Positions 27,501-35,493 of a stretch of DNA of 64,000 nt are shown piece after piece. The position numbers and the translations under genes are program-made. The notes beneath the pieces are model-generated. The model saw only the letters and a program-made list of their open reading frames with translations. It searched no databases and was not told the DNA's origin. Numbering within the stretch: position 1 is the stretch's first letter; the number at the start of each line of letters is the position of its first letter. This DNA comes from Phocoena phocoena (taxonomy: Eukaryota > Chordata > Mammalia > Artiodactyla > Phocoenidae), in assembly GCF_963924675.1 (NCBI RefSeq), contig NC_089221.1, positions 8,801,851-8,865,850 on the forward strand, read 5' to 3'.

Positions 27501-27996
27501 GCTGGTGGTCACAGAGGACTCCAGCCTTCTCTGGAAAGGTTTCAGTTTAATGTAAGAATAGATTTAAATGTTACTTGATACTTTTAAAACATACATGTAT
27601 ATATATATATTTTTAAGATAAACAGAACAGGTTATGAAGGACGTTGTGTGCTGTGTTCAGGGTTGTAAGCACGGAGGTCTTCTTAAATGATCTGACTTGC
27701 ACTTTAAGAGATCACTTGGGCAGTGGGAGTGGTGATCCCTTTGGCTGCCTGGTGGATAGTGAGGTGGGCAGGCCAGAGGCACAGCAGGGAGCTTGGCGTG
27801 ACTGGGGAGGTCCTAGTAACAGCTCAGCAGAACTGCGAGCGCACCCGGCTGGAAGTGCTCTGAGCCTTCAGGAGCCCAACCGGAAAAACAGCCCAAGGAT
27901 GGTTTGCTGAAATAAAATCAGGACACTGTTTTATTTATTTGCTTGTTCAGATCTCCATTAAACACTTTTCTTAGTTCTCTTGGGAAAATAATGTAG

Positions 27997-28027
<31 letters not shown>

Positions 28028-31000
28028 CACAAGAATGAGTTTTGATAGAAACATTGAACTTGAGCTGTTGGGGGAAAAATTCCCTGGATTTTCCAGCGTA
28101 TTTATTCTTCTGTGAAATTGTTACTAATCCAACAGAATTTTTGTTTTGAAGTTAATAATGCAAGAAATAGCCTCTGTGCTGGGTTTATTGCTAAAAACAA
28201 ACAAAAATCTGTTAAATGATTTTTATTATCCTAGGATTGGGCACTTGGAGTCCTGCATGCCAAAATCATTGCAGCTATAACATTGATGGGTCCTCAGTGG
28301 TGGCTGAAAACTGTAATTGAGCAGGTAAGCAAGTTCGGCTTATGGGACTCTTATTTTCCACGTTCCCACTTTTCTAAGTTTTATACATTTTCTTTAATGA
28401 GCATATGTAACTTTTTTTTTTTTTTTAAGGAGAAAGGCAGTTTACTCTTACACCATGAATTTTTATCAACTACTCTTAACACTTCCCTTATCTGAAAGTT
28501 AACCAGTAGTGTAAAGTGCCTAGAACCCTGACTAAAGTAAAGGCAAAATTTAGCATATGTGCTTTTTTTTAGAGCAGGAGTTCTGATGAAGGCTTGGTAG
28601 TCAGTTTTGTAAGCCTGTAGTAAGGAAAAGAGGTTATTGTTCAAGGCAATAAATAAAGAAAATGGCAGGAAAAAAATAGATTTAAAAAAGCAGAGCTCTT
28701 TGAGAATATTTTAGCTACGTAACACCTAAGACAGTTTTGTGTTATGGAGCTATCATATAATTTGGTCATTGAGGTGATCACCTTGAAAAAAATAGATCGT
28801 ACTTCTGTACTTTGATAATAAGGCTAGGAAGTAGGATAATTCATTTTAGGAAGATTTCTTCCAAAGTAACCAACATAGTAGATTTTGGTACTTATTTCTT
28901 TTAAGTTTTAGTTACCTAAAGAATGGACTTACGGACAACCCTTTTGTCCTTAGGGCAGCATCAAATTAATAAGGTGTTACGGTTTTGTAGCACTGAAGGT
29001 ATACCTCCTTTTGATGTATAGGAAATACAGTAGTTCTCAGCCCAGTATGCACAAGAAACTCACCCAACAATTTCTGTACCTGGAGATTTGTGAGGGTGGG
29101 GAGAGCCAGGGAGTTGGTGTGTGTTTGCATGCATCTCTCAAGTGCGGGCTGATTCTGAAGTGAGATGGATTGCGGGCTGCGTGGCAACATGTCCATTCAC
29201 GATAGGAGTACAGACCAGTCTACTCTAGAGTTTCCAGATGAGACTCTGACCCTTGTGGACAATAAGCATGAAGTTACACCTGGGGGCTGTGAAACACTGT
29301 TGATCTCTATAATATTTTGCTCTCTGATGCATTCTTTCTCATACACGTGTCTAAGTTTAAGTAAAATGATTGAGAAACACCGGGATGCCTTGCTGCATTA
29401 ATTTAAATGCATTTGGGTTAAAAGGATTTTGGTGGGCCAGAGGGGACCTGTGGAGCAGTAAGCCTGTTGTCATTCACCTTGAAATGCTCTGGCCCACTTC
29501 CGAGGGACCTGGGGATTGGAGTTGCACCACACTGTGTGACTGTGGGCCAGGAGAGGTTGAAGTGCTGGGGGAAGAACACAAACAACGCTCTGCTCTTTTT
29601 TCCCCTTCTGTATACCATCTTTATTTTCCATTATTCCCAAGATTTCCCCACTGCCATCCATTCTTTCCTCTGCAGTACTATCCTGTAGAACTTTCTAGAT
29701 GAGATGAAATATTTTAGAAATTCTTGAATTAAAAAAAAATTCACTGTAGAATTCTTTCATACTAAATTGTTCCATAAAATACCTTGCGATTTGTTGAAAT
29801 TTGATGTATACAGGCTTTTTAGAAACATGCTTCCTGTTTATAATGTTTTCTTATACTCAGATAAAATGAATGAAATCTTGAGTAGTAACACAGGTCACTC
29901 TTACACAAATTATGTATGAAGTTACTTCAAGTTGTGTAGTCTTCAACTAATGTTATTGGATGCCATCTGGTATCGTATAGTACAAGGCTAGTGTAATTAT
30001 TATTCTAGATTAGCATCTTATTATTTTATCTCTTAGCAGAGTTAACTGCAAAGTGTAAGGAAGTAAATGCATTTCTTTAAAAACTTATGGACACCATACT
30101 TATGTTTGTGTTCCAGAATTTGCCTTGACTTCTGAAAAAATAACAAGTTTGAATCTTTTGGGCTGGTAGATCCAGCTCCCTGTGCTTGAATTCAGCAGAG
30201 ATTGCTCTGTTAACCTGGAGGAATTTGTCCTGTATCCTTATTCTCATTTTTTACCCCTATGTTTCAGGTTTACGCAAATGGCATCCGGAACATTGACCTT
30301 CAGTATATCATTCGGAAACTGGCAGCGCCAGTGATCTCTGTGCTCTTGCTTTCCCTGTGTGTACCTTATGTCATCGCGTCCGGCGTCGTTCCTTTACTTG
30401 GTGGGTAATGCTGGCTGAGAGCTTCAGAGAGCACCTTTATTCACATCATTACATTCTTGTCACTTATGGTATCAAAGGTTGCCTGGCTCCAAATGCTTTA
30501 TTGTAAATATAAATCCAGCTAAAACAGTGATTTTAAAAGACTGTTTTTCTTAGATTTCACTGGTTAGGGCAAGATGAGGATCATAAAACGCTTTGGTACA
30601 GTTTATTCCCTAGGCAGGTGAGAAAGTATTGACATTTTAAAAATGTCCTTTAGCGTAAAAGAAAAACCAAAGAGGAGATGCTAATTTGTGACACTTTAAC
30701 ATCTAGATATTATCAGCTATGTACTGAAGAATCTTCACACGACCTTAAAGCCAGCAATATGTTCAGAATTATAAGCACCAAGTTTTCCCCTCCAGAACTT
30801 TTGCTTCTGTTGAATTCCCTCTGTCAGTTACTAGCATTATCATCCAACAAGGTGTATAAGTCAGAAACCTTGAAGGTCATCCGTGTCACCTGAGGCTCTC
30901 TGCTCTTCATACTCAGCTGGTTTCCAAGTGTCTCTGATCTGACCTCTGGAACCCATTCTCTCATCTTTGGAGCCCTTACCTGCAGCTCACGTTGAGATGA

Positions 31001-34000
31001 ACATCAGCTCTCACCTTAACCTCAACCTCTCAGCAGCCTCTCATCTGGTTGCCTTGTTTTGAACTCTCCATCGCTAATTCATTCTCCACACTGCGGCCAC
31101 GATGACCTTTCAGAAGAATAAATCTCGTTCATACCTTTTTGGTGAACATCCTTTTGTTGGTTCCTCTGTGCCTTTAGAACACAGTCCAGCTCCTCGGGGT
31201 AGTTCACGAGGCTCCTCCTCTAGCTGGGGCTGACTCCAGCTTGACGGCACTCCTTGCCTCACTCCATTTCATACAGGATGAGTTTCAGTTAAGCGTCCCT
31301 CCCCTCTTCTTAGGAAAAGGACATACTTTCATTTCACTGTCAGCCTTTATACACTTAGAGTTTTTCTTTTTTGGTTTTCCAGGTGTTACTGCGGAAATGC
31401 AAAATTTGGTCCACCGGCGGATTTATCCATTTTTACTGATGGTCGTGGTGTTGATGGGAATCTTGTCCTTCCAGGTCCGCCAGTTTAAGCGCCTTTATGA
31501 ACATATTAAAAATGACAAGTAAGTCTAGACTTCATTTGTCTAGCTGCTTTTTGTTAAGATGTCTCATTTCTTAATTATTGTGTCTATTGTGATAAATCAC
31601 AGGAGGGAAAAGTGCTCAGATTCTGGACGTATTTTGAGGTAGAATTGACAGGATTTGCTAACAGATTAGATGTAGAATGTGAAAAAGGGGGCTATCAGGA
31701 CTTGGTTGGGTCAAGCAACTGGAAATACGGAGTTGTCATCTACGGAGATGAAAAAGACTGGGAGAAACCGGTTTGGGGAGGAAGAGTTCTTAATGTCCAT
31801 TTGAAATAATTTTCAGTCTGTTTTCAAATGTTTTGGTCTGACAATATATTAAATAGTTTTAGATAAAAATAAGAAGCCTGCTTTAGGAATTAGCAGTGCC
31901 TGCCTAAGCCCTTCTTGCAGCCAAGGGCCATTGGGTTACTCTGACCATTGCTGAGAGAAGCTGTGAGGTTACTGCAGAAGCGTTGTGGTGCCCTCTGTTT
32001 TGAGGAAACTCTGCGACCTGACCTCTGAGAAATTGAGAACAGCCAAGGAAAACACCTTCTGGGGTAGCAGCCATTTGACCCTCCATGTCCTAATGGAAGG
32101 CTGAGTCCTCTTCTGCTTTAATGGCGCCTCACAGAGGAAGTAAGTTTGTAACTACCCATCCTGGTTTGCCCGGGAGAGTCCCAGTTTACACAGGCTGCCT
32201 GCGTGTCATTACTAACAGCGCCCCCTTTTACTCGTGAGTGCCGGCTTTGGGCGACAGATTATATGGTCACCTCGTTTACTCTGAGGGCTCTTTAAGAGTA
32301 ATATGTTTAATGAAATTTAGAGAGTGTTCAGGGCTTCTCCAAAGCACTTACTGATGGTAATAAACACTAGAACACTTAGGCAGGCTGAGTATTAAGTTCT
32401 GTCAACCACGAAAGAATGGGGAGGGGCTTTCAGCGATGAAAGCCCTTTTTCCTCACCTCACTTATTTTGGCGGCACAGTCAGTCCGGCACCAGTGCAAAA
32501 GAGACACACCCTCGGGAGCTGCCTGCAGCCCAGTGCACTCTATTATCTTTCCCCACCGTTGCTTCGTGCAGAAAACCGTTGAACTCGGACTCGACAGAGG
32601 GCGTGTCTTGTTCACCATTATACATCCACAGTGTATCTGCCACAGGGCTTGATCCCGAGGAGGTGCCAAGTGTGCGTGTGTGCGTGTGCGCTAGGGGCAC
32701 GAGAGGCTGCTGGGGTAATAGAACTGGCTATGGGTTCAGAGTCTCGTTTTTCTGCCCCTGAGTTACTTTTCGGTCTGGGGCAAGTTTACCTTGCTTTTCT
32801 CTCTGTGCTTGCTATCTTGATGTGGTTTGTGATGACATGTGTGTCAGGTAGTGCCATGTGTATTATCATGTCAGATATTGCTCAGTTGTCACTGTTCAAA
32901 GCGTTTACAAATTCCTCACAAGTTGAAAAAACACCGGTTGGTTGGGGGACAGTGGGATAAGGAATGATTAACTTCAGGAAGAGAATCAAGAAGACAAAAA
33001 GAAAAGGGGTGAAACAGTGAACTCGTGATGAAGAAGAAGTAGGGTTAGTGGAACGTTTTAAAAAGTGAAATGTTAGGCTTCTTGGCGTAAATTGCCAGAG
33101 TACCTCATGAGACCTGTTTGCCAACAGAAAAGGGATAGATGAAAGTCAGGGTGAAGGAAGTCACGGGGAAAATAAAAGGTGCCACACGGAGCCCTCCACA
33201 CATGCCAGGCCTGTTACTGAGGCTTTTGCCTGCTTTCTGTTTCTTACAGCAACCATAGGACTATTGTTCTCATTTTATTGAAGAGCAAACTGAGCCTCAG
33301 AGACCCCAGCTCCCTGGCAGCCCTGTCACGTGCTGGCCTCTCTCTCCTCCTCTTACACAGATGTGTAAAGTCCTACCGGGCACCTCTTGGTCTGCACTGT
33401 TGGCTCCAAGTGGGTCCCCGTGCCCGCTTGAAACCATCACCCACACCGCCCCCACCCCCGCAGCTTGTTGCTGTCAGCGTTGTCACCCACTGTTCTCCCG
33501 GGTCAGCCTCCAGGCCCTTCGCCCACGGTCACTGCAGCCCACCACTACTGCTCCCCCCAGCTCCTGCTGGCATCATGGGGACGCTGTGTCCTGGTGGAGG
33601 ACCTCCAGCCCTGTCATCCCATCCATAGGCACTTCTGTCTCCGTTTCTGCAGTCCTGCTCCCTTTGCCATCACCTCTCATAGGTTAGGAGCACTTAATAC
33701 TCTTTCTTGGACCATAACCTCCTACCTTCTGTCAGTCACTTGCATACAGTCATTTCTGTGCCCTCTTCCTTTGACCTCCTTGAAATCTTTGTCCTTTGAT
33801 TTCTCCTTTTCTTTAGAACTAGAGCTTTTCAGGTTTTACTCTCCTCCCTACCCAGCTTTCTGATTATCATATTTCCAGTCCATTTCTTCAGATCTGTCCA
33901 CTTACCTGTTTTGTAAAATATGATCCATAACAGATAAATCCCCTGAATAAGTTTATTCTACCTTACCTACCTCTGGCCTCCAAGAGTCAGTTTATGAGGG

Positions 34001-34391
34001 CCCCTCACCTATGGACCAGAGCCTGTACTCCACTGCACAGCATCTGAGGCCTTCTGACATGTGCTGCTCTCATATCTTCCCATAAATCCATACCTTTGCT
34101 ATGAGATGCCTGCTTTTGTGCTGTTTGCCGGTATTCATTCTAGACTCCCCTTCTACCTACCTAACTATTGAAGGGTTTTAAGTGGGAGTGAAGTGATCTG
34201 ATTTACATTTTAAAAAATGTATCACTGGCTGCTCTAAGGAAGAATGTTTTAGTAAGTAAGATCACATAAGAGAGTAACCACCCTGTTTTTAAAAACCTAG
34301 GTACCTTGTGGGCCAACGCCTCGTGAACTATGAACGGAAATCTGGCAAACAAGGCACATCTCCGCCGCCTCCACAGTCGTCCCAAGAATAA
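499..34391 (+). CDS. MARCHF6: MARCHF6 (TEB4), ER membrane E3 ubiquitin ligase, 3' part of the gene
   Basis: Seventeen exons: 499-550, 4981-5039, 6326-6406, 6862-6930, 7009-7083, 8374-8508, 10494-10613, 11373-11473, 13890-14027, 15355-15559, 17723-17792, 21121-21302, 22800-22934, 28235-28324, 30268-30400, 31383-31518, 34301-34391. They total 1872 nt, or 623 codons plus TAA, which fits residues 288-910 of the 910-residue human protein (exons 10-26 of 26). All splice phases join without a stop. The product is the mammalian orthologue of yeast Doa10. It is a polytopic ER/inner-nuclear-membrane E3 that degrades squalene monooxygenase, HMG-CoA reductase, type 2 deiodinase and N-degron proteins. This part carries membrane segments 3-14, including the conserved TEB4-Doa10 segment with VEIGVFP, and the C-terminal element. 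The RING-CH domain and start codon lie outside the window. The identification rests on near-complete agreement with the recalled human protein. Confidence 0.97.
551..2784. other. MARCHF6 intron, no recognised element
   Basis: AT-rich and unique-looking. The only structure noted is an 11-bp perfect hairpin at 1997-2024. Confidence 0.5.
2785..3104 (-). mobile_element. L1 3'-end insertion with 16-bp target duplication
   Basis: A 5'-truncated LINE-1, represented only by its 3' UTR and inserted on the minus strand. It is flanked by TTAAGGCTATTTTCTT at 2769-2784 and 3105-3120. The same sequence forms the 3' end of the large L1 at 53412, including the block around TCTAGGTGG(A/T)CACAAAGCA. Confidence 0.85.
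3430..3640 (-). mobile_element. Probable older L1 3'-end fragment
   Basis: The stretch beginning TTTTACAATTTTTAAAGG and running through a TTTACAGTTACTATAAAATA-like segment resembles a cetartiodactyl L1 3' end. No flanking duplication was found. Confidence 0.45.
4384..4516. repeat. Tandem duplication, two copies, 70-base period
   Basis: TGTATGTATTCAGTGTGTTT followed by CATCAGTTTT, a T/G-rich spacer and GGATGCTCATATC occurs at 4384 and again at 4454. Copies differ mainly in the T-rich middle. Confidence 0.8.
4643..4851 (-). mobile_element. CHR SINE (cetacean tRNA-Glu-derived), medium form
   Basis: Poly-T then CGGTACGCGGGCCTCTCACT and ending CACCAGGGAAGCCC. It is flanked by GACAGTACATTTTT at 4629-4642 and 4852-4865. 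The poly-T tract ends in an AG at 4659-4660, giving an acceptor-like site 320 bases before a MARCHF6 exon. Confidence 0.95.
4981..5039 (+). CDS. MARCHF6: MARCHF6 coding exon (window exon 2, ~residues 305-324)
   Basis: The acceptor is a C/T-rich tract ending in tttag at 4980, and the donor is gtgagt at 5040. It encodes AFCPYHIGHFSLVGLGFEEH, closing segment 3. A CHR SINE ends only 130 bases upstream of the acceptor. Confidence 0.96.
5042..6325. other. MARCHF6 intron, no recognised element
   Basis: Unique-looking sequence with no SINE or L1 recognised. Confidence 0.5.
6326..6406 (+). CDS. MARCHF6: MARCHF6 coding exon (window exon 3, ~residues 325-351)
   Basis: Encodes VQASHFEGLITTIVGYILL and on to IICH (27 codons), which is membrane segment 4. 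The acceptor is tctag at 6325. The donor is GTATCCTTT, the U12-type 5' splice-site consensus. Confidence 0.97.
6407..6861 (+). other. MARCHF6: U12-type (minor spliceosome) GT-AG intron in MARCHF6
   Basis: The donor GTATCCTTT (6407-6415) matches the U12 5' splice site exactly. TTTTCCTTGACT (6839-6850) matches the U12 branch-site consensus, with branch A at 6848, 13 nt before the AG at 6860-6861. There is no polypyrimidine tract between branch site and acceptor, as expected for this class. Exons on both sides are certain from the protein, so the splice sites are fixed. An L1 3' fragment (about 6625-6815) lies inside the intron. The other MARCHF6 and ROPN1L donors in the window look U2-type. Confidence 0.93.
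6625..6815 (-). mobile_element. L1 3'-end fragment inside the U12 intron
   Basis: Contains TTGAAGTATAGTTGATTTAC and the stretch around CTGTACAGCAGAGTGATTCA, typical of the L1 3' end. CTGTATC occurs just left (about 6614) and right (about 6814), a possible short target duplication. The right edge is about 25 bases upstream of the U12 branch site. Confidence 0.75.
6862..6930 (+). CDS. MARCHF6: MARCHF6 coding exon (window exon 4, ~residues 352-374)
   Basis: Encodes GLATLVKFHRSRRLLGVCYI then VVK. It is a basic loop between segments 4 and 5, with KFHRSRR a probable cytosolic positive patch. The acceptor is U12-type at 6861, and the donor is gtaatt at 6931. Confidence 0.96.
7009..7083 (+). CDS. 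MARCHF6: MARCHF6 coding exon (window exon 5, ~residues 375-399)
   Basis: Encodes VSLLVVVEIGVFPLICGWWL then DICSL. It contains the buried glutamate and proline of segment 5 in the TEB4-Doa10 domain. In yeast Doa10 the equivalent glutamate modulates turnover of the cognate E2 enzyme. The short preceding intron is only 78 bases. Confidence 0.96.
7381..7504 (+). mobile_element. CHR SINE, short form
   Basis: A tRNA-Glu-like head (GGTCCTGGTGGTCTATTGGT) and a poly-A tail. It is flanked by AAAAAGAGTAAT at 7369-7380 and 7505-7516. Confidence 0.88.
7612..7954 (-). mobile_element. CHR SINE, long form
   Basis: T-rich start, then TTTTTGGCTGCATTGGGTCT, several GTAGTTGTGGC-type repeats and the end CACCAGGGAAGTCC. 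Target duplications are not clear. It lies 420 bases before the exon at 8374. Confidence 0.88.
8374..8508 (+). CDS. MARCHF6: MARCHF6 coding exon (window exon 6, ~residues 400-444)
   Basis: Forty-five codons, opening EMFDATLKDRELSFQSAPG and ending FASFILLLRE. Membrane segment 6 is FLHWLVGMVYVFYFASFILLL. The acceptor is tttag at 8373 and the donor is gtaagt at 8509. Confidence 0.97.
9170..9310 (-). repeat. L2-like ancient repeat fragment
   Basis: CTCTGTGCCAGACACTGTGA followed by a GCTGGGGTAATAGTGAGAA segment matches the common mammalian L2 3' region in reverse orientation. Confidence 0.55.
10085..10212 (+). mobile_element. CHR SINE, short form
   Basis: Begins GACTTCCCTGGCGGTCCAGT and ends in an A-rich tail. 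It is flanked by ACTTATTTTTC at 10074-10084 and 10213-10223. Confidence 0.9.
10494..10613 (+). CDS. MARCHF6: MARCHF6 coding exon (window exon 7, ~residues 445-484)
   Basis: Forty codons from VLRPGVLWFLRNLNDPDFNP to RRFILSV. It is a soluble loop running into segment 7. The acceptor is tgcag at 10493 and the donor is gtaagc at 10614. Confidence 0.97.
11373..11473 (+). CDS. MARCHF6: MARCHF6 coding exon (window exon 8, ~residues 485-518)
   Basis: Encodes IVFGSIVLLMLWLPIRIIKS and on to NVMLY, with a split serine codon. It is the rest of segment 7. The acceptor is tgcag at 11372 and the donor is gtaagt at 11474. Confidence 0.97.
11830..12420 (+). repeat. L2-like ancient repeat
   Basis: Pyrimidine-rich text with the order seen in the L2 consensus: CATCCTTAACACACCTGCCT, then a TGGAATGACCTTCTTCCCC segment, then a TTTCGTCAAAATCCAAATC segment. 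Diverged, and the edges are approximate. Confidence 0.5.
12537..13600 (-). repeat. L2-like ancient repeat, opposite orientation
   Basis: Starts with a TTATATAACAGGTTC-like segment and AACAGTGAACAAAACAGA, then TTGTGGAGCTTATATTTCAC. It continues through GAGGACCTGAGGAGGTGACA to CAGAGGTTTCACAGGAATCA. It is the longest L2-like stretch here and open reading frames in it are meaningless. Confidence 0.55.
13890..14027 (+). CDS. MARCHF6: MARCHF6 coding exon (window exon 9, ~residues 518-564)
   Basis: Encodes DAPVSELSLELLLLQVVLPA and on to TVTAGYL, with split codons at both ends. It probably includes segment 8. The acceptor is ctcag at 13889 and the donor is gtaagt at 14028. Confidence 0.96.
14538..14834. 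mobile_element. Tigger1-type non-autonomous DNA transposon
   Basis: The left end GGCATACTTGCTTTTATTGT and the segment AATTGAAGGTTTGTGGCAAC match the Tigger1 5' end. The segment TTAGCAATAAAGTATTTTTA and the right end GTATCTCCAACGGATGCC match its 3' end. The transposase interior is missing. TA flanks both ends, as expected for Tc1/mariner-type insertion. Confidence 0.8.
15355..15559 (+). CDS. MARCHF6: MARCHF6 coding exon (window exon 10, ~residues 564-632)
   Basis: This is the longest exon in the window. It encodes a hydrophilic Asn/Gln/Glu-rich loop (GDQEENENSANQQANNNQHA) followed by GLHAAHQAILQQGGP. Local differences from human are A for V in NQQANNN and PPHF for PLNF near the end. The acceptor is cacag at 15354 and the donor is gtaggt at 15560. 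Confidence 0.97.
15890..16050 (-). repeat. MIR-like fragment
   Basis: The order TCTCTTTAATCCTTGTAGTA, then CATCTGATAAAACTGAAGAC, then a TTGGTTAACGAAGTACTTGG segment follows the reverse MIR core. Confidence 0.5.
16694..17100 (+). mobile_element. MER5A-type hAT element, split by an L1 3' end
   Basis: A left piece (16694-16770) and a right piece (about 16925-17100, with CAAGTGCTTAATGGCCACCT and ending ATCACAGAAAGTTCTAATTG) follow the MER5A order. The interior L1 fragment is annotated separately. Confidence 0.65.
16775..16924 (+). mobile_element. Old L1 3'-end fragment inside MER5A
   Basis: GTGATGGATGTGTTAATTAC, then CACGGTGTATACATATATCA and ACCTCAATGAAACTGAAAAA are the standard old L1 3' UTR end, followed by an A-rich tail. 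Confidence 0.7.
17215..17436 (-). mobile_element. CHR SINE, medium form
   Basis: Poly-T, then GCGGTACGCGGGCCTCTCAC and ending CACCAGGGAAGCCCTA. It is flanked by GCTGATTATGTTTT at 17201-17214 and 17439-17452. Confidence 0.95.
17723..17792 (+). CDS. MARCHF6: MARCHF6 coding exon (window exon 11, ~residues 633-656)
   Basis: Encodes IFLLIVFMCITLLIASLICL then TLP, a fully hydrophobic segment 9. The acceptor is tgcag at 17722 and the donor is gtatga at 17793, a weak U2 donor. Confidence 0.96.
18170..18300 (+). repeat. Old L1 3'-end fragment
   Basis: TTGATAATTTTTGAAACTGG followed by a TATGTTGAAATTTTTCATGA segment fits the end of L1M-type elements. Confidence 0.5.
19505..19810 (-). mobile_element. 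CHR SINE, long form
   Basis: TATTTTTGGCTGCGTTGCGT through to CACCAGGGAAGCC. It is flanked by TTAAATTTT (left about 19499, right 19811-19819). Confidence 0.9.
20095..20310 (+). repeat. MIR SINE
   Basis: GTGTGACCTTGCTTGGGCAA, then GCTGAGCCTCGGTTTCTTAG and GGGTTGTTGGGAGGATTAAT follow the MIR core and 3' end in order. Confidence 0.8.
21121..21302 (+). CDS. MARCHF6: MARCHF6 coding exon (window exon 12, ~residues 656-716)
   Basis: Sixty whole codons from FAGRWLMSFWTGTAKIHELY to KVKEWSLM, including segment 10 (GLYVCWLTIRAVTVLVAWM). The acceptor is ttcag at 21120 and the donor is gtaggt at 21303. Confidence 0.97.
22225..22335 (+). mobile_element. MER5A fragment
   Basis: TGTGGCTAATGGCTGCCATA, then a CAACACAGATACAGGACATTT segment and TCATAGTAAGTTCTGTTGGA match one half of MER5A. 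Confidence 0.65.
22800..22934 (+). CDS. MARCHF6: MARCHF6 coding exon (window exon 13, ~residues 717-761)
   Basis: Forty-five codons beginning IMKTVIVAVLLAGVVPLLLG and ending TPLFYPWQ, forming segment 11. The acceptor is gatag at 22799, poor in pyrimidines, and the donor is gtaagt at 22935. The ATG at 22803 is internal, not a start. Confidence 0.97.
23010..25520. other. Long MARCHF6 intron, unassigned ancient repeats
   Basis: About 24226-24740 has the character of an old LTR or DNA-element copy (CATAAAACAACCATTTATTT near its start), but I could not name the family. About 24800-25450 looks similarly repetitive. No exon-like conserved coding was seen. Confidence 0.35.
25530..26070 (+). mobile_element. 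Old L1/HAL1 3' fragment interrupted by a SINE
   Basis: CAACCCAGATGTCCATCAAT, then AATAAAATGTGATATATCTT and CGCAGTTAAAAAGAAGGAAG are classic L1 3'-end text. It resumes after the SINE with AACACAAGTTGCAAACAGAG. Confidence 0.65.
25792..25994 (-). mobile_element. CHR SINE, medium form
   Basis: Poly-T, GCGGTACGCGGGCCTCTCAC and ending CACCAGGGGAGCCC. It is flanked by ACGTGTTTTT at 25782-25791 and 25995-26004, and inserted into the old L1/HAL1 fragment. Confidence 0.93.
26850..27600 (+). mobile_element. Probable HAL1 / old L1 remnant
   Basis: TTGGTAAAATTTCTGAATTA around 27065 and TGTTAGCAGTGGTTATTGCT around 27461 resemble HAL1/L1M text. A 24-base tandem duplication sits at about 26917-26960. Edges are uncertain. 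Confidence 0.4.
27997..28023. repeat. Poly-T tract (27 bases)
   Basis: Homopolymer in the MARCHF6 intron, about 210 bases upstream of the exon at 28235. No attached SINE body was recognised. Confidence 0.9.
28235..28324 (+). CDS. MARCHF6: MARCHF6 coding exon (window exon 14, ~residues 762-791)
   Basis: Thirty codons, DWALGVLHAKIIAAITLMGP then QWWLKTVIEQ, forming segment 12. The acceptor is cctag at 28234 and the donor is gtaagc at 28325. The 5.3-kb intron before it holds old L1, LTR-like and CHR SINE sequence. Confidence 0.97.
28325..30267. other. MARCHF6 intron, no recognised element
   Basis: Unique-looking sequence. A region near 28980-29300 resembles an old repeat, but I could not assign it. 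Confidence 0.4.
30268..30400 (+). CDS. MARCHF6: MARCHF6 coding exon (window exon 15, ~residues 792-836)
   Basis: Encodes VYANGIRNIDLQYIIRKLAA and on to VIASGVVPLL, with a split glycine codon, forming segment 13. The acceptor is ttcag at 30267 and the donor is gtgggt at 30401. Confidence 0.97.
30880..31210 (+). repeat. L2-like fragment
   Basis: TGACCTCTGGAACCCATTCT, then a CTCATCTGGTTGCCTTG segment and GAACACAGTCCAGCTCCTCG have L2-like order. It ends about 170 bases before the exon at 31383. Confidence 0.4.
31383..31518 (+). CDS. MARCHF6: MARCHF6 coding exon (window exon 16, ~residues 836-881)
   Basis: Forty-four whole codons, VTAEMQNLVHRRIYPFLLMV and on to YEHIKND, forming segment 14. The acceptor is tccag at 31382 and the donor is gtaagt at 31519. 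Confidence 0.97.
31600..31800 (-). repeat. L2-like ancient repeat fragment
   Basis: TTTTGAGGTAGAATTGACAG followed by a GATTTGCTAACAGATTAGATG segment matches the same ancient repeat family as 12537-13600. Confidence 0.45.
33195..33320 (-). repeat. MIR-like fragment
   Basis: ATTTTATTGAAGAGCAAACT then GAGCCTCAGAGACC is the reverse MIR core. Confidence 0.6.
33320..34150. other. Pyrimidine-rich intron stretch, unassigned
   Basis: CT-rich with weak L2-like phrases (GACCATAACCTCCTACCTTC near 33708). Long open frames here reflect composition, not coding. Confidence 0.35.
34155..34235 (-). repeat. L2-like fragment next to the last MARCHF6 exon
   Basis: GGGTTTTAAGTGGGAGTGAA, then GATCTGATTTACATTTTAAA and CACTGGCTGCTC fit the same family as 12537-13600. 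It ends about 65 bases before the acceptor at 34300. Confidence 0.6.
34301..34391 (+). CDS. MARCHF6: MARCHF6 last coding exon and stop (window exon 17, ~residues 881-910)
   Basis: Encodes the cytosolic tail YLVGQRLVNYERKSGKQGTS then PPPPQSSQE and TAA at 34389-34391. The VGQRLVNYE stretch is the conserved C-terminal element shared with yeast Doa10 and needed for degradation of selected substrates. The acceptor is cctag at 34300. An L2-like fragment ends about 65 bases upstream. Confidence 0.97.
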
Positions 34392-35475
34392 AGTGGTTGT
34401 CTCAACTACGTTGACCTCCCCCCGCCTTTACGTGTCCTTTTTTGTGGACTTCTCTCTTTGGAGATTTTCCCCAGTGATCTCTCAGCATTGTTTTTAAGTT
34501 AAGGGTATTTGACTTGGGTTTTCAGCATTCAGCAAGCAGCAGTGCGAGGCTCTGCTGCCCTTCCTGCATCTTCTGACATCATTGCTGTCTGAGGTCTGTA
34601 TATGTGTAAATAGAAGTTCCTGGATACCCTAAAACATTGGATTAAACAGAATGTGCATTGTACATCTTTAAACAAAATGTATATTAATTTATTAAATCTA
34701 GTTGTCACTTTATTTTGGACCTGCTGTGATCTTGACAGGAAATGTGCCACAGAGCCATAGTGCAGAGGCAAGACTTCTTAATGACGTCTTTTGGAATGCA
34801 ATGTCCTGGTGTTCCTAGCAGTTCTTATTAAGTGAACTGTACATTCTGTCTTGGCTGTTCAGACCTTACCAAGAACGTAAAAGGAAGCAAGTAGAAATCA
34901 ACAGTGGAGTGTCTGTGGTAAGAAAACATGAACTTGTGCTTCACTGTCAATCGTTTTTGGAAGTTATTTTGTATAACACCAAAGCTGTTGTACATTTTCT
35001 ACTGCCTGATTTTTTTTCATGTGTCTGTGTTTGTAATATTGTATAGTATCTTGTGCTAGGTGAGGAAATTATTTTTAATTTTGATAATTTAATATTCCTA
35101 GTGATCAGCATCAGGAGTTGGGTTTTGTGTTTGTTAGGGGCGTGTCTATACTTAGAGAAAAGAAGAAGTCCAAAAGAAGGTTTTTCCTTAGATCCTCCAG
35201 CCCCCTTTTCCCACACACAGCTGTCTTTTCGTCAGCAGTGGCCAAAGTCATGGAAGATCATAAATCTCATAGGATAACATCACCAGTGATACTGCATCTT
35301 CCTGGAATAAGGACATACTGAAATGTTTTGTCAAACGTAGATGGGGTTTGTGGTCTTAGATTGACAGCGTTAGAGAAGACGGGTTAGAACCCCTGGTCCT
35401 GCTGGTTAGTGCATCATTGGGTGAGGATTAGGGGCAGTGCATTTCTCCAAAGTTTCCAGAGCTTTTTGTTTACAG

Positions 35476-35493
35476 AATAAAACTATAAATAAA
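35476..35493 (+). terminator. Tandem polyadenylation signals (proximal)
   Basis: Two AATAAA hexamers at 35476-35481 and 35488-35493, about 1.1 kb after the MARCHF6 stop. They would give a short-UTR transcript. Confidence 0.5.
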